From the NCBI RefSeq assembly GCF_024166365.1, contig NC_064820.1:65573501-65637500 (forward strand): a DNA stretch of 64,000 nucleotides. Direction: 5' to 3'. Both the position numbers and the translations under genes were made by a program. This document shows positions 1 to 9,962 of the stretch, piece by piece. This DNA is from Elephas maximus indicus (Eukaryota > Chordata > Mammalia > Proboscidea > Elephantidae). The notes under the pieces were generated by a model. The model saw only the letters and a program-made list of their open reading frames with translations. It made no database searches and was not told the DNA's origin. The number at the start of each line of letters is the position of its first letter. Within the stretch, counting starts at the first letter, position 1.

Positions 1-109
1 ACCTAATAAATCTTCATCACATCTCAAAACCTCAGATTAGGCATATTGTCATCAAACTTTAAGGCTCAAAGATTTATAGAATTTATTTTCTACTGCTACA
101 TAAAAAAAA

Positions 110-1225
110 AAAAAAATGCCACACGCTTAGTGGCTTAGAACAATGTACATTTATTATCTCACAGTTTCTGTGGCTCAGGAGTCTGTGTAAGGACTAGCTG
201 GGCATCAGCAGAATTCCGTTTCTTTTAATGGTTGGAATAAATTTCCAGCTTCTTGCTGGCTAATGATTGGGGGTTACTCTTAGTTCCTAGAGGCCACTCT
301 CAGGTTCTTGCCATATGGCCTCCTCCATAAGCAGTTTACAACACAGCTGTTTGCTTCTTCAAGGCCCGCAGGGGAAATTTCTCTCACTTTGAATGTCTCT
401 GACCTCTTTTAAGGCTTTCATGATTAGGTCAGGCCCACTGAAGGTAATCTTTCTTTTGAATAACTCAAAGTCAACTGATCGGTAAACAGAATTACATCTG
501 CAAAATTCCTTTTGCCATGTGAACAACATAAGTATGTCTCTTAGCCATCTAGTGCTGCTGTAACAGAAATACCACAAGTGGGTGCCTTTAATAAAGAGAA
601 GTTTATTTTCTCACAGTCCAGTAGGCTACAAGTCCAAATTCAAGGATCAGCTCCAGGAGAAGGCTTTCTCTCTCTGTTGGCTCTGGAGGGAGATCCTTGT
701 GATACATCAGTCATCTCTTGGTCTGGGCACATCTTAGCACAGGAACCTCAGGTCCAAAGGACGTGCTCTGCTCCCGGCACTGTTTTCTGATGGTATGAGT
801 TCCCCACATCTCTCTGATTGCTTCTCTCTTTTATATCTCAAAAGAGATTGGCTTAAGATACTACCTAATTCTGTAGACCTCATCAATATAACTGCTCCTA
901 ATCCATCTTATTACATCAGGTGATAGGATTTACAACATATAGCGAAATCACATCAGAAGATAAAACGGTAGACAATCATACAAGGGAATCATGACCTAGC
1001 CAAGTTGACAGACATTTTGGGGGGACTCAATTCAATCCACGACAGTATGGAATTGATATACCATGATAGTCACAATTTCTGTTCACACTTAAGGGGAAGG
1101 AATTACACAGGGCATATACACCAGATGGCAGAAATCTTGGGGCCCATCTTAGAATGCTGCCTACCACAGAGACACAGAGGGATCACATCTGTGCCACTAG
1201 AAGCCAATCTTGAAAGATGATTGAT
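110..1225 (-). mobile_element. MLT1-like MaLR LTR, interrupted by a second LTR
   Basis: Both outer parts (about 110-532 and 1048-1225) read as one old MaLR/MLT1-type LTR in antisense. They carry the familiar 'TTTATTATCTCACAGTTTCT' motif near the left end and 'GGAATTACACAGGGCAT' followed by 'GCTGCCTACCACA' at the right end. A different LTR sits in the middle (see 533-1047). Family membership is from recognition of the consensus pattern, not from alignment. No coding potential is expected; this is a solo LTR remnant. Confidence 0.6.
533..1047 (-). mobile_element. MaLR-like solo LTR nested in an older LTR
   Basis: The segment starts with TGTCTCTTAG and ends with CACGACA, matching the TG...CA ends of an LTR. 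Read on the minus strand it resembles the LTR at 40815-41320: both contain 'ATAACAGAAATACCACAAGTG'-type sequence, a 'TTTATATCTCA' block, and 'CATGACCTAGCCAAGTTGACA'-type sequence. It interrupts an MLT1-like LTR whose two halves lie on either side, so it inserted later. A clean 5-bp target duplication is not visible; only a short 'AGTA' is shared at both edges. Confidence 0.65.
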
Positions 1226-2360
1226 TTGAGGATGTTTGGCACCACCTTAATATCTTGCTTCAAGAATAATTTGTTGGATTAGTCAATGAATCAACATTTA
1301 AAACATTAAAAAAAAGAGAGAAGGCAAGAAAAAAAGGAAGGTAAGAAAGGAAGGGAAGGAGGGACAGAGCGAGGAAGGAAGGAAGGAGAAAGCTGGCATG
1401 ACATGCCTTGATTTGGGGCTGCAGGTAGAGGGTAATGAGGCCATGATGGAGCCGTATGTGAGTCAGGTCAGCCTCCTAAGTGCTAAACTTCCAGTTTGTT
1501 TACAAGAGTCGAATTGTCTTTCTAACACAGGTAAGTGTGGCATTCTTCGAACCCATGATGATAGATCTCTTCATATCTCCCTTTTGATGTAACATTTCTT
1601 TTTAAGGTTTTCTTCTGGAAACATTACTGCATTGCAGCATTGGTTGTTCCGCTGCTTGCTGAACTGCCTGGTTCATTATTGTATAATATATGCAGTATTG
1701 CCCAGAAGTAATTTTCCCTTTATTTTTGCCCACAAGGTGGAAAATTAAGGATGAAATGCAACTTTATTTTTGCTTTTCCCAGAAGAGGTGACAGCGTAGG
1801 GTTTTTTTCTGCTCATTTTTCTTCTAGCAGTGAAGTATTATTTTGGCTATAATCGTTGGCTCCTTCAAACTATTTTGGCAAAAGTTTTACATAGGGAATC
1901 TCCCTGTCCTCATTTATGCCCCAAAGGCCCATCCCAGGCTCTGTGGGATGGGGAGTGATTTCCCTCCCAGATCCAGTGACCTGATTCTTCTGTCATCACC
2001 ATGCTCAGATATGCCTTTGCACACTCTTCTTTTTCTAACTGGAGAGGTTTATTTGCAATCTGTCCTTAATGTTTCTGCTCAGGAAATAATACTTTTTTAT
2101 TTTTTACTGAAGAAATAAATAGCCTCTAAGGAAGACTTGAAAATTCAATGGTTTTGACTTCCCTCTGGTCCTGAGTATGAATGCACTCTTAAAAACGTTG
2201 GCCAAGGGAGGCTCTGCACATTTTAAGAGACTTACTCTTCACTTTGCCGTTGTCTTTTTTTATCCATTCCAATGTGGTGAAGAGCTTAAAGAAGAATTTT
2301 CATGATAAAAGGCCTCCAGTGTAGCATTATCTGGCACTGGGGTGAGTATTATCTGTAAGG
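1226..2360. other. No gene; mostly unassigned DNA with one purine tract
   Basis: Apart from the GGAA-rich tract (1306-1391) I see no recognisable repeat or coding region. An open frame at 1843-2118 (+) of 91 codons has no motif I recognise and ends in a Phe/Leu-rich low-complexity stretch, so I do not call it a gene. Confidence 0.5.
1306..1391. repeat. GGAA/GAAA-rich purine tract
   Basis: An almost pure purine run on the + strand built of imperfect GGAA, GAAA and GGGA tetramers, ending in three perfect GGAA units (about 1374-1386). It follows an A-rich stretch, so it probably grew from the poly-A tail of a decayed retroposon. Confidence 0.8.
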
Positions 2361-2697
2361 GCATTGACAGTTCGGTGGTAGAACTCTCACCTTCCATGCA
2401 GGAGACCCGGATTTGATTCCTGGCCAATGCATCTCACGTGCAGCCATCACCCATCTGTCTGTCAGTGGAGGCTCGTGTGTTGCTATGATGCTGGATCGGT
2501 TTCAGAAGAGCTCCCAGACTAAGGTGGATTAGGAGGAAAGGCCTGGTGATCTATTTCTGAAAATCAGCCAATGAAAGCTCTAAGGATCACAATCGGTCAT
2601 GGGGATGGCACAGGACCAGGCAGTGTTTGGTTCCATTGTGCATGGGGTCACCATGACACAAGGCCAACTCGATGGCAGTTTACAACAAGTATTATTA
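2361..2697 (+). mobile_element. tRNA-Gly-headed SINE with RTE-derived body
   Basis: The first ~65 bases resemble tRNA-Gly: 'CGGTGGTAGAACTCTCACC' (box A region) and 'GGATTTGATTCCTGGCCAA' (box B region), ending in CCAATGCA. The body ('GTTGCTATGATGCTGGA', then 'TTTCAGAAGAGCTCCCAGAC') matches the 5' part of the RTE at 41900-42010. The last ~75 bases ('GGATGGCACAGGACCAGGCA' onward) match the 3' end of the same RTE at 44918-44990. It is therefore a three-part SINE: tRNA head, RTE 5' segment, RTE 3' tail. The old internal Pol III promoter looks mutated. Confidence 0.8.
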
Positions 2698-2944
2698 TCT
2701 GCTAGGTCCATTTTTATAGGCTTCCTCTCTTTTTACACTTAACATCCGTTTTGTGACCAATACCTAAGATGCAGTAATTTGATGGGAAAAGTGTTATTAT
2801 TTTTCCATCTAAAAAGCTTTAAAGAATCCCTAGAGTCCTGAAGTTCCCATCTGGTATTCATTCAATGCAGATTATGGAGTGGGTGCTATGGGCATAGCAC
2901 CACCCTAGATATTTGAGAGATATAAAAAAGACCTGATATCTGGC

Positions 2945-3105
2945 CCCAACAAGGATAGCTGGTAGAAAGAACAAAAATTTAGAATCTGATAGACCTGGGT
3001 TTGAATCCTTGTTCTGCTGGGTATAAACCTTATGCATGTTATATGTTTCTCTAAGTTTCAATTATCCATTTGCAAAATAAGTATTATAAACCCTATCTCC
3101 TTAGA
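2945..3105 (+). repeat. MIR-like SINE fragment
   Basis: Shows the MIR order of motifs: 'GACCTGGGTTTGAATCC' near the 5' end, then a region ending 'CCATTTGCAAAATAAGTA', the usual 'ATCTGTAAAATGGG' block in decayed form. No transcription potential is implied. Confidence 0.55.
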
Positions 3106-3555
3106 TTGTGAATATTAAAAGAATCTAGTCACATAAAAAATATCATGACTAAGTTGAGATTACACAAGGAATGGATGCGTTGGTTTAATGTAAAAAAAAA
3201 AAAAATCCATAAATATAATCTACCGATTAACTAATTGTTAGAGGAAAACAAAAAAAATGTGATTATCTCAGTAAATGCTGAAAAAGCATTGAAAGAGATC
3301 AATACCTAATCATGATAAAACTCTGGCCATGTAGAAATGAATAGGAATTTCCTTTACTTGATAAAGTTGAACTACCAAAAATCTGGAGTAAACATCTTTC
3401 TTAATGATGAGATGTTAGAAGCATTCCATTAAAATCAGCCACAAGATAAGAGTAGTTATCTATCACCATCTATTCAGCATTATACTGGAGTTACTAGTCA
3501 GCACAGCAAGACATTGAGAAGAAAGAAAAGCATAGGGATTGGAAAACAAGAAATA

Positions 3556-3764
3556 ATCCAAAACATCCATGCTATCAAGTCGATTCCAACACATAGCGAA
3601 CTCGTAGGACAGAGTAGAACTGCCCCATAGGGTTTCCAAGGCTGTAAATCTTTGCAGGAGCAGGCTGCTCACCTTTCTCCCACAGAATGGCTGGTGAGTT
3701 CAAACCGCCAGCCTTTCAGTTAACAGCCGAGTGTTTAACCACTGCGCCATCAGAGTTCCCCAAG
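3556..3764 (-). mobile_element. AfroSINE, long variant, antisense
   Basis: Antisense copy: the left end carries the RTE-like tail ('CAAGTCGATTCCAACACATA'), followed by 'AGAGTAGAACTGCCCCATAG'. The tRNA-like head lies at the right ('AACCACTGCGCCATCAGAG'). A 9-bp direct repeat CAAGAAATA flanks it at 3547-3555 and 3765-3773, a good target-site duplication. This variant has an extra ~45 bp between tail and head ('GGCTGTAAATCTTTGCAG'). Confidence 0.85.
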
Positions 3765-4261
3765 CAAGAAATAGGACTGATAATATTTATGGAGGATGTA
3801 TGCCTACAAGAGAACTCAAAGCAGTGCATATAAGAGGTATTGGGATTAATAAGGGAGTTTCTCAAACTGATTTGATACATGATCAAGATACAAAATCAAA
3901 TTTTATTTGTACTCTAGCAACAAACAATTGGAAAACATAAAGATTTCAATTTATCAAGAACCTAGAAATTAATCTAACAAAGTACTTTCCAGACTTATAT
4001 AGAAGAAATTATAAAACTTGTTTGAAGTCCTTACCCAGCTTATATTCTATGGCTAATAATTATAATCACTCGGAATCGCATGCCTGTACTCAAGTCCCTT
4101 GAATTTCTCTTGGTTTAACACACCAGTCTAGCTAAACCAAAATCGCAGTTATAACCAGCATTTCCATACCCAATACTGTGTAACTGAATGTGGCTGGAGC
4201 AAAATAATACAAGCGTGCTGACTGGTTTTACTCTAAATTCAAGACAGCTAATCTCAAGTAG

Positions 4262-4590
4262 TAAACGGCAGTGGTGGTTCAGTGGTAGGATGCTCATCTT
4301 CCTTGATGAAGACCTGGGTTCAATTCTAGGCCAGTGCACCTTATGGGAAGCTTATGGAGGCTTGTGTGTTGGTTATGACACTGAACAGGTTTCAGAAGAG
4401 CTTCCAGACTGGGCTGGGAAGAAAGGCCTGGTGATCTGCTTCTGAAAATCAGCCAATGACAATCCTATAGATCACGATGAGCAGATCCCTCACCAATCAT
4501 GGGGAAGGTACAGTACCTGGCAGTGTTTCCTTCTGTTGTGCATGGAGTCACCATAAGTCGGGGGCAAACTTAATCTCAGTTTGGCCCTAT
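4262..4590 (+). mobile_element. tRNA-Gly-headed SINE with RTE-derived body
   Basis: Second copy of the family seen at 2361-2697, with a head closer to tRNA-Gly: 'GTGGTTCAGTGGTAGGATGC' (box A) and 'CTGGGTTCAATTCTAGGCC' (box B). The body 'AGGTTTCAGAAGAGCTTCCA' is shared with the RTE 5' region, and the tail 'GTTGTGCATGGAGTCACCAT' with the RTE 3' end. The head-body junction falls right after the tRNA-like 3' end, at about 4338. Confidence 0.82.
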
Positions 4591-4595
4591 AGCTG

Positions 4596-5094
4596 CCCTG
4601 CAATTATGCTATGTTTCCTCAGTCCATTTTTACTGATTCCCCTAGACCAATGTCTTCAAAATGGATCCATGAAGACTTTCCAAGAGACATGCGGGCAAGG
4701 ATAATTTTAAGGGAGTCAATTTACAAATGTACTTTCCTAAAATTAATTTCCTTGAGAACATGTCTGGGATGCACAGCTCCCTTTCACAATCAATTGCCCT
4801 TCCCTTCTTTACAAAAAAAAAAAAAGCATGCATTTAATCTATTATGAATCTTACTGTGGTGCATGGCCCCAGTGCATAAGAAAACAGATCAAGAAACAAT
4901 TTGAAATAATGGCGTGTTGAGAAATTCGTGACTCATTGCAGCTAAGGTACTTCCCGTTTTTTTTTTTTTTTTTGCTTTTGATAAAACTGAACAAGGACCA
5001 GTTGAGTTGTAGGCTGATAGATCATTAGAAATAATTTTTTTATGATAGATCTCTGTGATTTTTATAAGTAACTTAGAAGAGTTTTATCTTTTTT
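4596..5094. other. No gene; AT-rich unassigned sequence
   Basis: Only homopolymer A and T tracts (about 4812-4824 and 4958-4973) stand out. They may be poly-A tails of decayed retroposons, but no body is recognisable. Confidence 0.5.
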
Positions 5095-5512
5095 TCCTAG
5101 GGTTGACATAGCAAAATACCACCAAGTTGGTGGCTTTAAAGAACAGAAATTTATTTTCACAGTTCTAGACGCTAGGAGTCCGAACTCAGGGTGGCAGGCG
5201 GGCTTTGCTCTCTCTCTCTGTCAGCTCTAGGGCTCTAGGGGAAGATCCTTCTTTGTCTCCTGCAGTTTCCGGCTCATAGACAGATCCACACATGCTGTCT
5301 TTCCCGTGTGTGACTCTCTCCCTGTCTGCTCCCATTTCACAAGGCACTACTCAGAGAGGATTAGAAGTAGGACCCACACTACTCTGGCGTGACTTAAATG
5401 ATAATATCTTTAAAGAAAGACCCTATTTCCCCAAACAAGGTCACATTCGCAGGTACAGGGGATAGAGCTTCAACATATCTCTTTGGGGGACATGATTTAA
5501 TCCATAACAAGT
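5095..5512 (-). mobile_element. MaLR-like (MLT1/MST type) LTR, antisense
   Basis: Classic antisense MaLR order: 'AGCAAAATACCACCAAGTTG', 'ACAGAAATTTATTTTCACAG', a CT-rich middle, 'AAGACCCTATTTCCCCAAAC', then 'GGGGGACATGATTTAATCC' and ATAACA at the end. The left end is slightly truncated. Confidence 0.75.
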
Positions 5513-5689
5513 TTCAAAAGTTCTGTAACTGCTTTAATAAAACTTCTCTTCCCAACTAGCTATATAAGTGAAATTACATTTTTTTGCAACTATTGAACTT
5601 TATGATGAAAAATTTTAGATGCCACCTTAAAATGCATATCATTTTTAAAATTTATTTTCAGAGGAATGGAAGCAAAATCATTTGATGAT

Positions 5690-6189
5690 TACTGAGCTAG
5701 CTAATTCATTTTATTTCTTCTCTTCTCAAACCATCAACTTCTCCCAGAATCTCTCTCAGCTGATGACTTAATTTCTATTGCACTGAGGCAATTGAAAGAG
5801 AACCTTTACAAACCACTAGCACATCTACACACCCGCAAGCATCCGCACCCACACGCTCCACATTTCCTCCTGTTCCTGTAGATTAACTCCCCAGGCATTT
5901 AACTAAACCCAAGCCCTCTGTTATGCACTATGTCTCATTTATTCTATCCTATTCCGGGCTTGCTCCCACAATTCACCTCTCTCATACATCATCCACTTTT
6001 TTCCAATTATCCTGGATCATTCCCATTGGTATACAACCTGCTATTATTTCCTCTTATCATAAAAAAGCCTATCTTGATCTGCTTTCTCTGTCAGCAGCTA
6101 CCTATTTCTTTTGCTTCCTTTACAGCAAAATTCCTTGAAAGAGTTGTGTATTCTCAATTCTATAATTTCTCTCTTGCCATTCTTCCTTG
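5690..6189 (+). mobile_element. L2 LINE fragment, part 1 (reverse-transcriptase region)
   Basis: Matches the L2 ORF2 pattern. The clearest part is 'TACAGCAAAATTCCTTGAAA' followed by 'GAGTTGTGTATTCTCAATTC', which in L2 encodes the A-K-(L/F)-L-E-R-V region of the reverse transcriptase. Stops in all frames show it is dead. It is interrupted at about 6190 by an RTE tail and continues at about 6729. Confidence 0.65.
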
Positions 6190-6728
6190 TTGTTGTTGTT
6201 GTTATTGTTAGGTGCCATCAATTCAGTTCCGACACACAGCGACCCTATGTACAACAGAATGAAACACTGCCTGGTCCTATGCCATCCCCACAATTGTCAC
6301 TATGCTTGAGCCCATTGTTGGAGCCACTGTGTCAATCCATCTCGTTGAAGGTCTTCTGCTTTTTTGCTAACCCTCTTCTTTACTAAGCATGATGTCCTTC
6401 TCCAGGGACTCATCCCTCCTGATGACCTGCCCGAAGTATGTGAGACAAAGTCTTGCCATCGTTGCTTCCAAGGAGTATTCTGGCTGTACTTCTTCAAAGA
6501 CAGATTTGTTCATTCTTCTGGCAGTCCATGGTATATTCAGTGTTCTTCGCCAACACTATAATTCAAAGGTGTCAATTCTTTTTTGGTCTTCCTGATTCAC
6601 TGTTCATCTTTCACATGCGTATGAAGCAATTGAAAACACCATGGCTTGGGTCAGGCATATCTTAGTCCTTAAAGTAACATCTTTGCTTTTTAACACTTTA
6701 AAGGAGTCTTTTGCAGCAGATTTGGCCT
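6190..6728 (-). mobile_element. RTE LINE, 3' end, antisense (inserted in L2)
   Basis: The left end is a TTG trinucleotide run, the complement of the CAA-rich 3' end of this RTE family. The rest aligns by eye, inverted, with 44486-45003 of the large RTE here; examples are 'TGAGCCCATTGTTGGAGCCA' and 'TTCTGGCAGTCCATGGTATA'. Minus-strand frames encode pieces of the RTE C-terminal region. The copy is 5' truncated, as is usual for target-primed reverse transcription. Confidence 0.88.
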
Positions 6729-7195
6729 TAAATCTACTTCAGTGAGCTCCCCTCCCCATCACCACTGCTCTTTATCAATGTAACCAATGACCTCTGCTTT
6801 GCTGTCTCCAGCGGTCAGTTCTCAGTCCTCATCTTAATGGAACTATCCACAGCCTGTGACACATTTAACACTCTCTCCTTGAAATAGTTTCTTCATTTGA
6901 CTTCCAAGAAGTCACTGTCTCCTGGAATTCTTTTCTGATTGCTCCTTCTCGGTCTCCCTTGCTGTTCACTCCTCATCTCTCCAACCTCTAGGTGCTGGAG
7001 TATTTGAGAGTTCAGTCCTTGGCCTTCTTCTCTTTTCTATCTATACTAATTTCTTCAGTCACCTCACCCAGTCTCATGGCTTTAAATACCGTCTTATCTG
7101 ATTGTTCTATGATCTAGCTTCCACTTCTCTCCACCCTGCTATCTACCTCAGAAGGTTGCTGGGGTACGTACTGTATCAACAGGCCTTTGTGTCTT
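6729..7195 (+). mobile_element. L2 LINE fragment, part 2
   Basis: Continues the L2 of 5690-6189 after the RTE insertion. 'ACCAATGACCTCTGCTTTGC' and 'CAGTTCTCAGTCCTCATCTT' match the L2 segment encoding reverse-transcriptase motif A. The expected LSAAFDT-type motif is degraded here to L-S-T-A-C-D-T. Further on, 'CTCATGGCTTTAAATACCGT' is also an L2 landmark. Confidence 0.72.
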
Positions 7196-8598
7196 CTTGC
7201 TTCTGGTTGGTTGTAACCAATGGGCAGCACCAACAGGATATTAAGTGGGGAGAGAAGAGTGATGTTGTGGTATTTGTTCCCTTGGCTTCTCTGTGCGAGG
7301 ACCCTTAACCAAAGATGACTGCTCCCCTTCACTTCCAATTTCCCGTAGGCCCTATCTCCCTTGTCCTTTTGGCCTAGGGACACTGCTTCTAGACCAGGGT
7401 TGTTTTGGCACAAAGACATAGTATTCTCTTCACATCCTGTCCCTAGGATGGACCCAGAAGCCTTGAGCTGATTTGAGATTGCTTCCTGGCCCACCAGGGA
7501 GTACACAAGAGATTTTCTTGTGGGGAATGAACCAACTGAGACTCTTCTCCTTGATCCTGTTCTCTGCCTGTTTCCCATTCCCCTTCCTGCCTCAGGGCCG
7601 TGATTCCAGCCTATCTTCCGGATGTGCTCATGATATCTGTGTCTCTTGGTGCTATCTGTCTGCAGGGCATCCTCTGACCCACTGACTGTGCTGCTCTGTG
7701 TGTGCCATGTGTGAGCCTGGTCTCGGCCTGTCCTCTCTTCCTAGCCGGACTGATTCCTGGCTCATGGCTTGGTCCCGAACTTCCATGTTTTGTACCTGGG
7801 CCCCTGCCCAGAAGCTGACGCCACCCCTGGATACCGCTGGTCCTGGCTTTTAGTCCTGACTCTGGTCTTCAAAACTTGAAGGCAAAGCACTGACGGCAGC
7901 CTCCATTCTGGAGGAGAAAGAATTTGTTTCCATGGTGTGGAGCGTACCTGCCCAGCCTAACAACATCTTTGAGCAGCCAGACTTGCTCCACTTGGGCATC
8001 CTATAGCAGAGATGTGCTGACACACACCACTACTGGCAGATGGCCCCTTGGGCCCTCCGTCTGTTCTAGTGCTCACTTCTTTATTCTCTGGTCAGTCTCC
8101 ACAGAGTTCATTTCATTACTATTTCTCATCCTGTGCATTTGGCAGGTTAGAGATGATGTTTCTCAGCAATGTGCTCACCGACTCTCAGTAATATCCTTCA
8201 CAGCTTGACCCAGCTCCTGAGGCCCTCCTAGACTTACATCTCCCCCAGTGGTCTCCCCTCTTAAACATACACACAGTCTTCATTGGGGTGGGGCCCAGGG
8301 AGCATTTGGTTGATGAAGCCAGGTGCAGGATGAGTCAGAAAGCTTTTAAGGAAGGGAGAGGGGCCCGCACTGAATGTCACGTTTTTATGGGAAGGACTGG
8401 CTATCCCCATGCTGGGACCTGAGCTGCATGGTTTGCTGGGATATGAGCAACACAGGCTGGTAAGGCTGGAAAGAAAGCCAGGACTGGGGAGAAATAAGAT
8501 ACTAGGGGAAATGTTCCTGCCAAAAGCCTGGGAGAAAAGATTACACTTCAAAAACTGCTTAGGAGCCATTGTGCCTCCTGCTCTCTTCCTCTATCTCC
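7196..8598. other. No gene; pyrimidine-biased unassigned DNA
   Basis: The 154-codon minus-strand frame at 7114-7578 is the longest open frame in the window, but it begins in unassigned DNA and ends inside the L2 on the opposite strand. It shows no domain I recognise, so I take it as chance. The + strand around 7300-7900 is CT-rich and may be an old repeat that I cannot name. Confidence 0.45.
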
Positions 8599-8672
8599 AG
8601 CCCCACTTCTGACTGGAACCTTTGAAGAGCGTGGAAGCCCCACTTCTGACTGGAACCTTTGAAGAGCGTGGA
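8599..8672. repeat. 37-bp tandem duplication
   Basis: Two adjacent copies (8599-8635 and 8636-8672) of a 37-bp unit containing 'CTTCTGACTGGAACCTTTGA' appear identical. A third partial echo ('GTTTGAAGAG') follows immediately. Identity suggests a recent slippage event or a local assembly artefact. Confidence 0.92.
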
Positions 8673-8689
8673 ACGTTTGAAGAGTCCAC

Positions 8690-9010
8690 CTCCCTTCCCC
8701 CCCTCATAATTCATTCTGGCTACCTATTCATTCCAACACACCACTTTTTGATCTTATATTTGTAGCTCAGCTCCAGGTGTTTGCCTCAGTGACCTTGGCT
8801 TCACCAGTGCCTCCCCTCCCAAAAATCCTCTCCCATGGAGGAAATTTCTGGCTCCCCCTCTGCTCCCTGCACCCTAGCTCCAGTGAAGTGTGAGCTCCCA
8901 CAGGCAGGGGTCCTTTCTTAACACCCCTTTTCTACTCTCTAAATACCTAACCTGATTCTGGGCCCATATCAAATGATCAGTATATGTTTGTTAATTGACT
9001 GAGGGATAGA
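8690..9010 (+). mobile_element. L2 LINE 3' end fragment
   Basis: Resembles the L2 3' region: a CT-rich stretch, then 'GTGAGCTCCCACAGGCAGGG', 'TTCTGGGCCCATATCAAATG' and 'CAGTATATGTTTGTTAATTG', matching the 'ctggcacatagtaggtgctcaataaatgtttgttgaatg' type ending. Confidence 0.55.
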
Positions 9011-9044
9011 TTGATTATAAGCACACTTTCTGTCACAACTTATA

Positions 9045-9200
9045 ACATGGTATTTTTCAAGTACTCTGAGGACCCCTTGCGTTGGAATCTCATGGGGTGT
9101 TTTCTAAAATTCAGATTCATGGACCATACCACACACCTACTAGATCAGAATTTTTTTTTTCCACTAGATCAGAATTTCTGGGAATAGAACCCTGGAGTTT
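9045..9200 (+). repeat. MER5-like DNA transposon remnant with internal duplication
   Basis: A decayed MER5A-like order is visible: 'GTACTCTGAGGACCCCTTGC', 'AAATTCAGATTCATGGACCA', then 'CTAGATCAGAATTTCTGGGA'. A 15-mer ACTAGATCAGAATTT occurs at 9139-9153 and again at 9163-9177 with a T-run between, a small tandem duplication. Confidence 0.45.
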
Positions 9201-9204
9201 GCAT

Positions 9205-9630
9205 TGTGGTGGATTAAAGTTGGTTGTAAATTCTTTGACATTTCTTCTATCAAGAGGTAAGTCTGTTTCTCCTCTCCTTGAAATTGGCCTGTAGCTGCTC
9301 TGAACAGTAGAGCGATGCTATGCTGGTGCCAACTCTAGCCTTGATCTCAGGGATCCCTGAAACACCAGGGATGATATGGGAAGACTACATGGAGAGGGAG
9401 AAGAACCCAGCTGAGCCAGATTCCCAGTCGGGCCCTCCAAGGTGCTAGACGTGTAAGTGAAGCTGTCTTAGACTCTCCAGACTAGACCAACCACTAGCTG
9501 AATACAAATGGGTGCCCCAGTTGATCACATGGAGCAAAAGAACCATTCAGCTGAGCCCTGCCAGAATTTTTGACCCACAAAATCATAAGATATAATAAAA
9601 TGGTGGTTGTTTTGTGTCACTAAGTTTTAG
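9205..9630 (+). mobile_element. MLT1-like MaLR LTR, sense, cut by an RTE tail
   Basis: Shows the sense MaLR end: 'AGAATTTTTGACCCACAAAA', 'ATAATAAAATGGTGGTTGTT' (AATAAA-type signal) and 'GTCACTAAGTTTTAGGAT'. After the inserted RTE (9631-9945) the LTR seems to resume with 'AGTAGTTTGTTACATAGCAC' up to about 9962. Confidence 0.65.
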
Positions 9631-9945
9631 GATTGTTGTTGTTGTTAGGTGCTGCCAAGTCGATTCTGACTTATAGCAACCCTATGTACAATAGAACAAA
9701 ATACTGCCCAGTCCTGCACCATCCTCACAATTGTTGTTATGTTTGAGCCCATTGTTGCAGCCACTGTGTCAGTCCATCTCATTGAAGGTCTTCCTCTTTT
9801 TCTCAGACCTTCTACCAAGCATCTCATCCTTCTCTAGGAACTGGTCCCTCCTAATAACATGTCCAAAGTAAGTGAGATAAAGTCTCGCCATCCTCACTTC
9901 TAAGGAGCATTCTGGCTGTACTTCTTTCAAGAAGTAGTTTGTTAC
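9631..9945 (-). mobile_element. RTE LINE 3' end, antisense, inside an LTR
   Basis: Begins with (TTG)n and continues 'TTAGGTGCTGCCAAGTCGAT', the inverted 3' end of the RTE. It runs to 'CATTCTGGCTGTACTTCTTT', then the LTR resumes. The minus strand at 9645-9827 translates to a short RTE C-terminal piece (T-D-T-V-A-A-T-M-G-S-N). Confidence 0.88.
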
Positions 9946-9962
9946 ATAGCACTAGACAACAA

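Noticed and set aside
2361-2430. Possible functional tRNA-Gly gene
   Set aside because: The tRNA-like part is mutated and runs straight into RTE-derived sequence; it is a SINE head. The same holds at 4262-4338.
7114-7578. 154-codon open frame on the minus strand, the longest in the window
   Set aside because: No recognisable domain, it overlaps an L2 remnant on the other strand, and the surrounding CT-rich DNA makes long antisense frames likely by chance.
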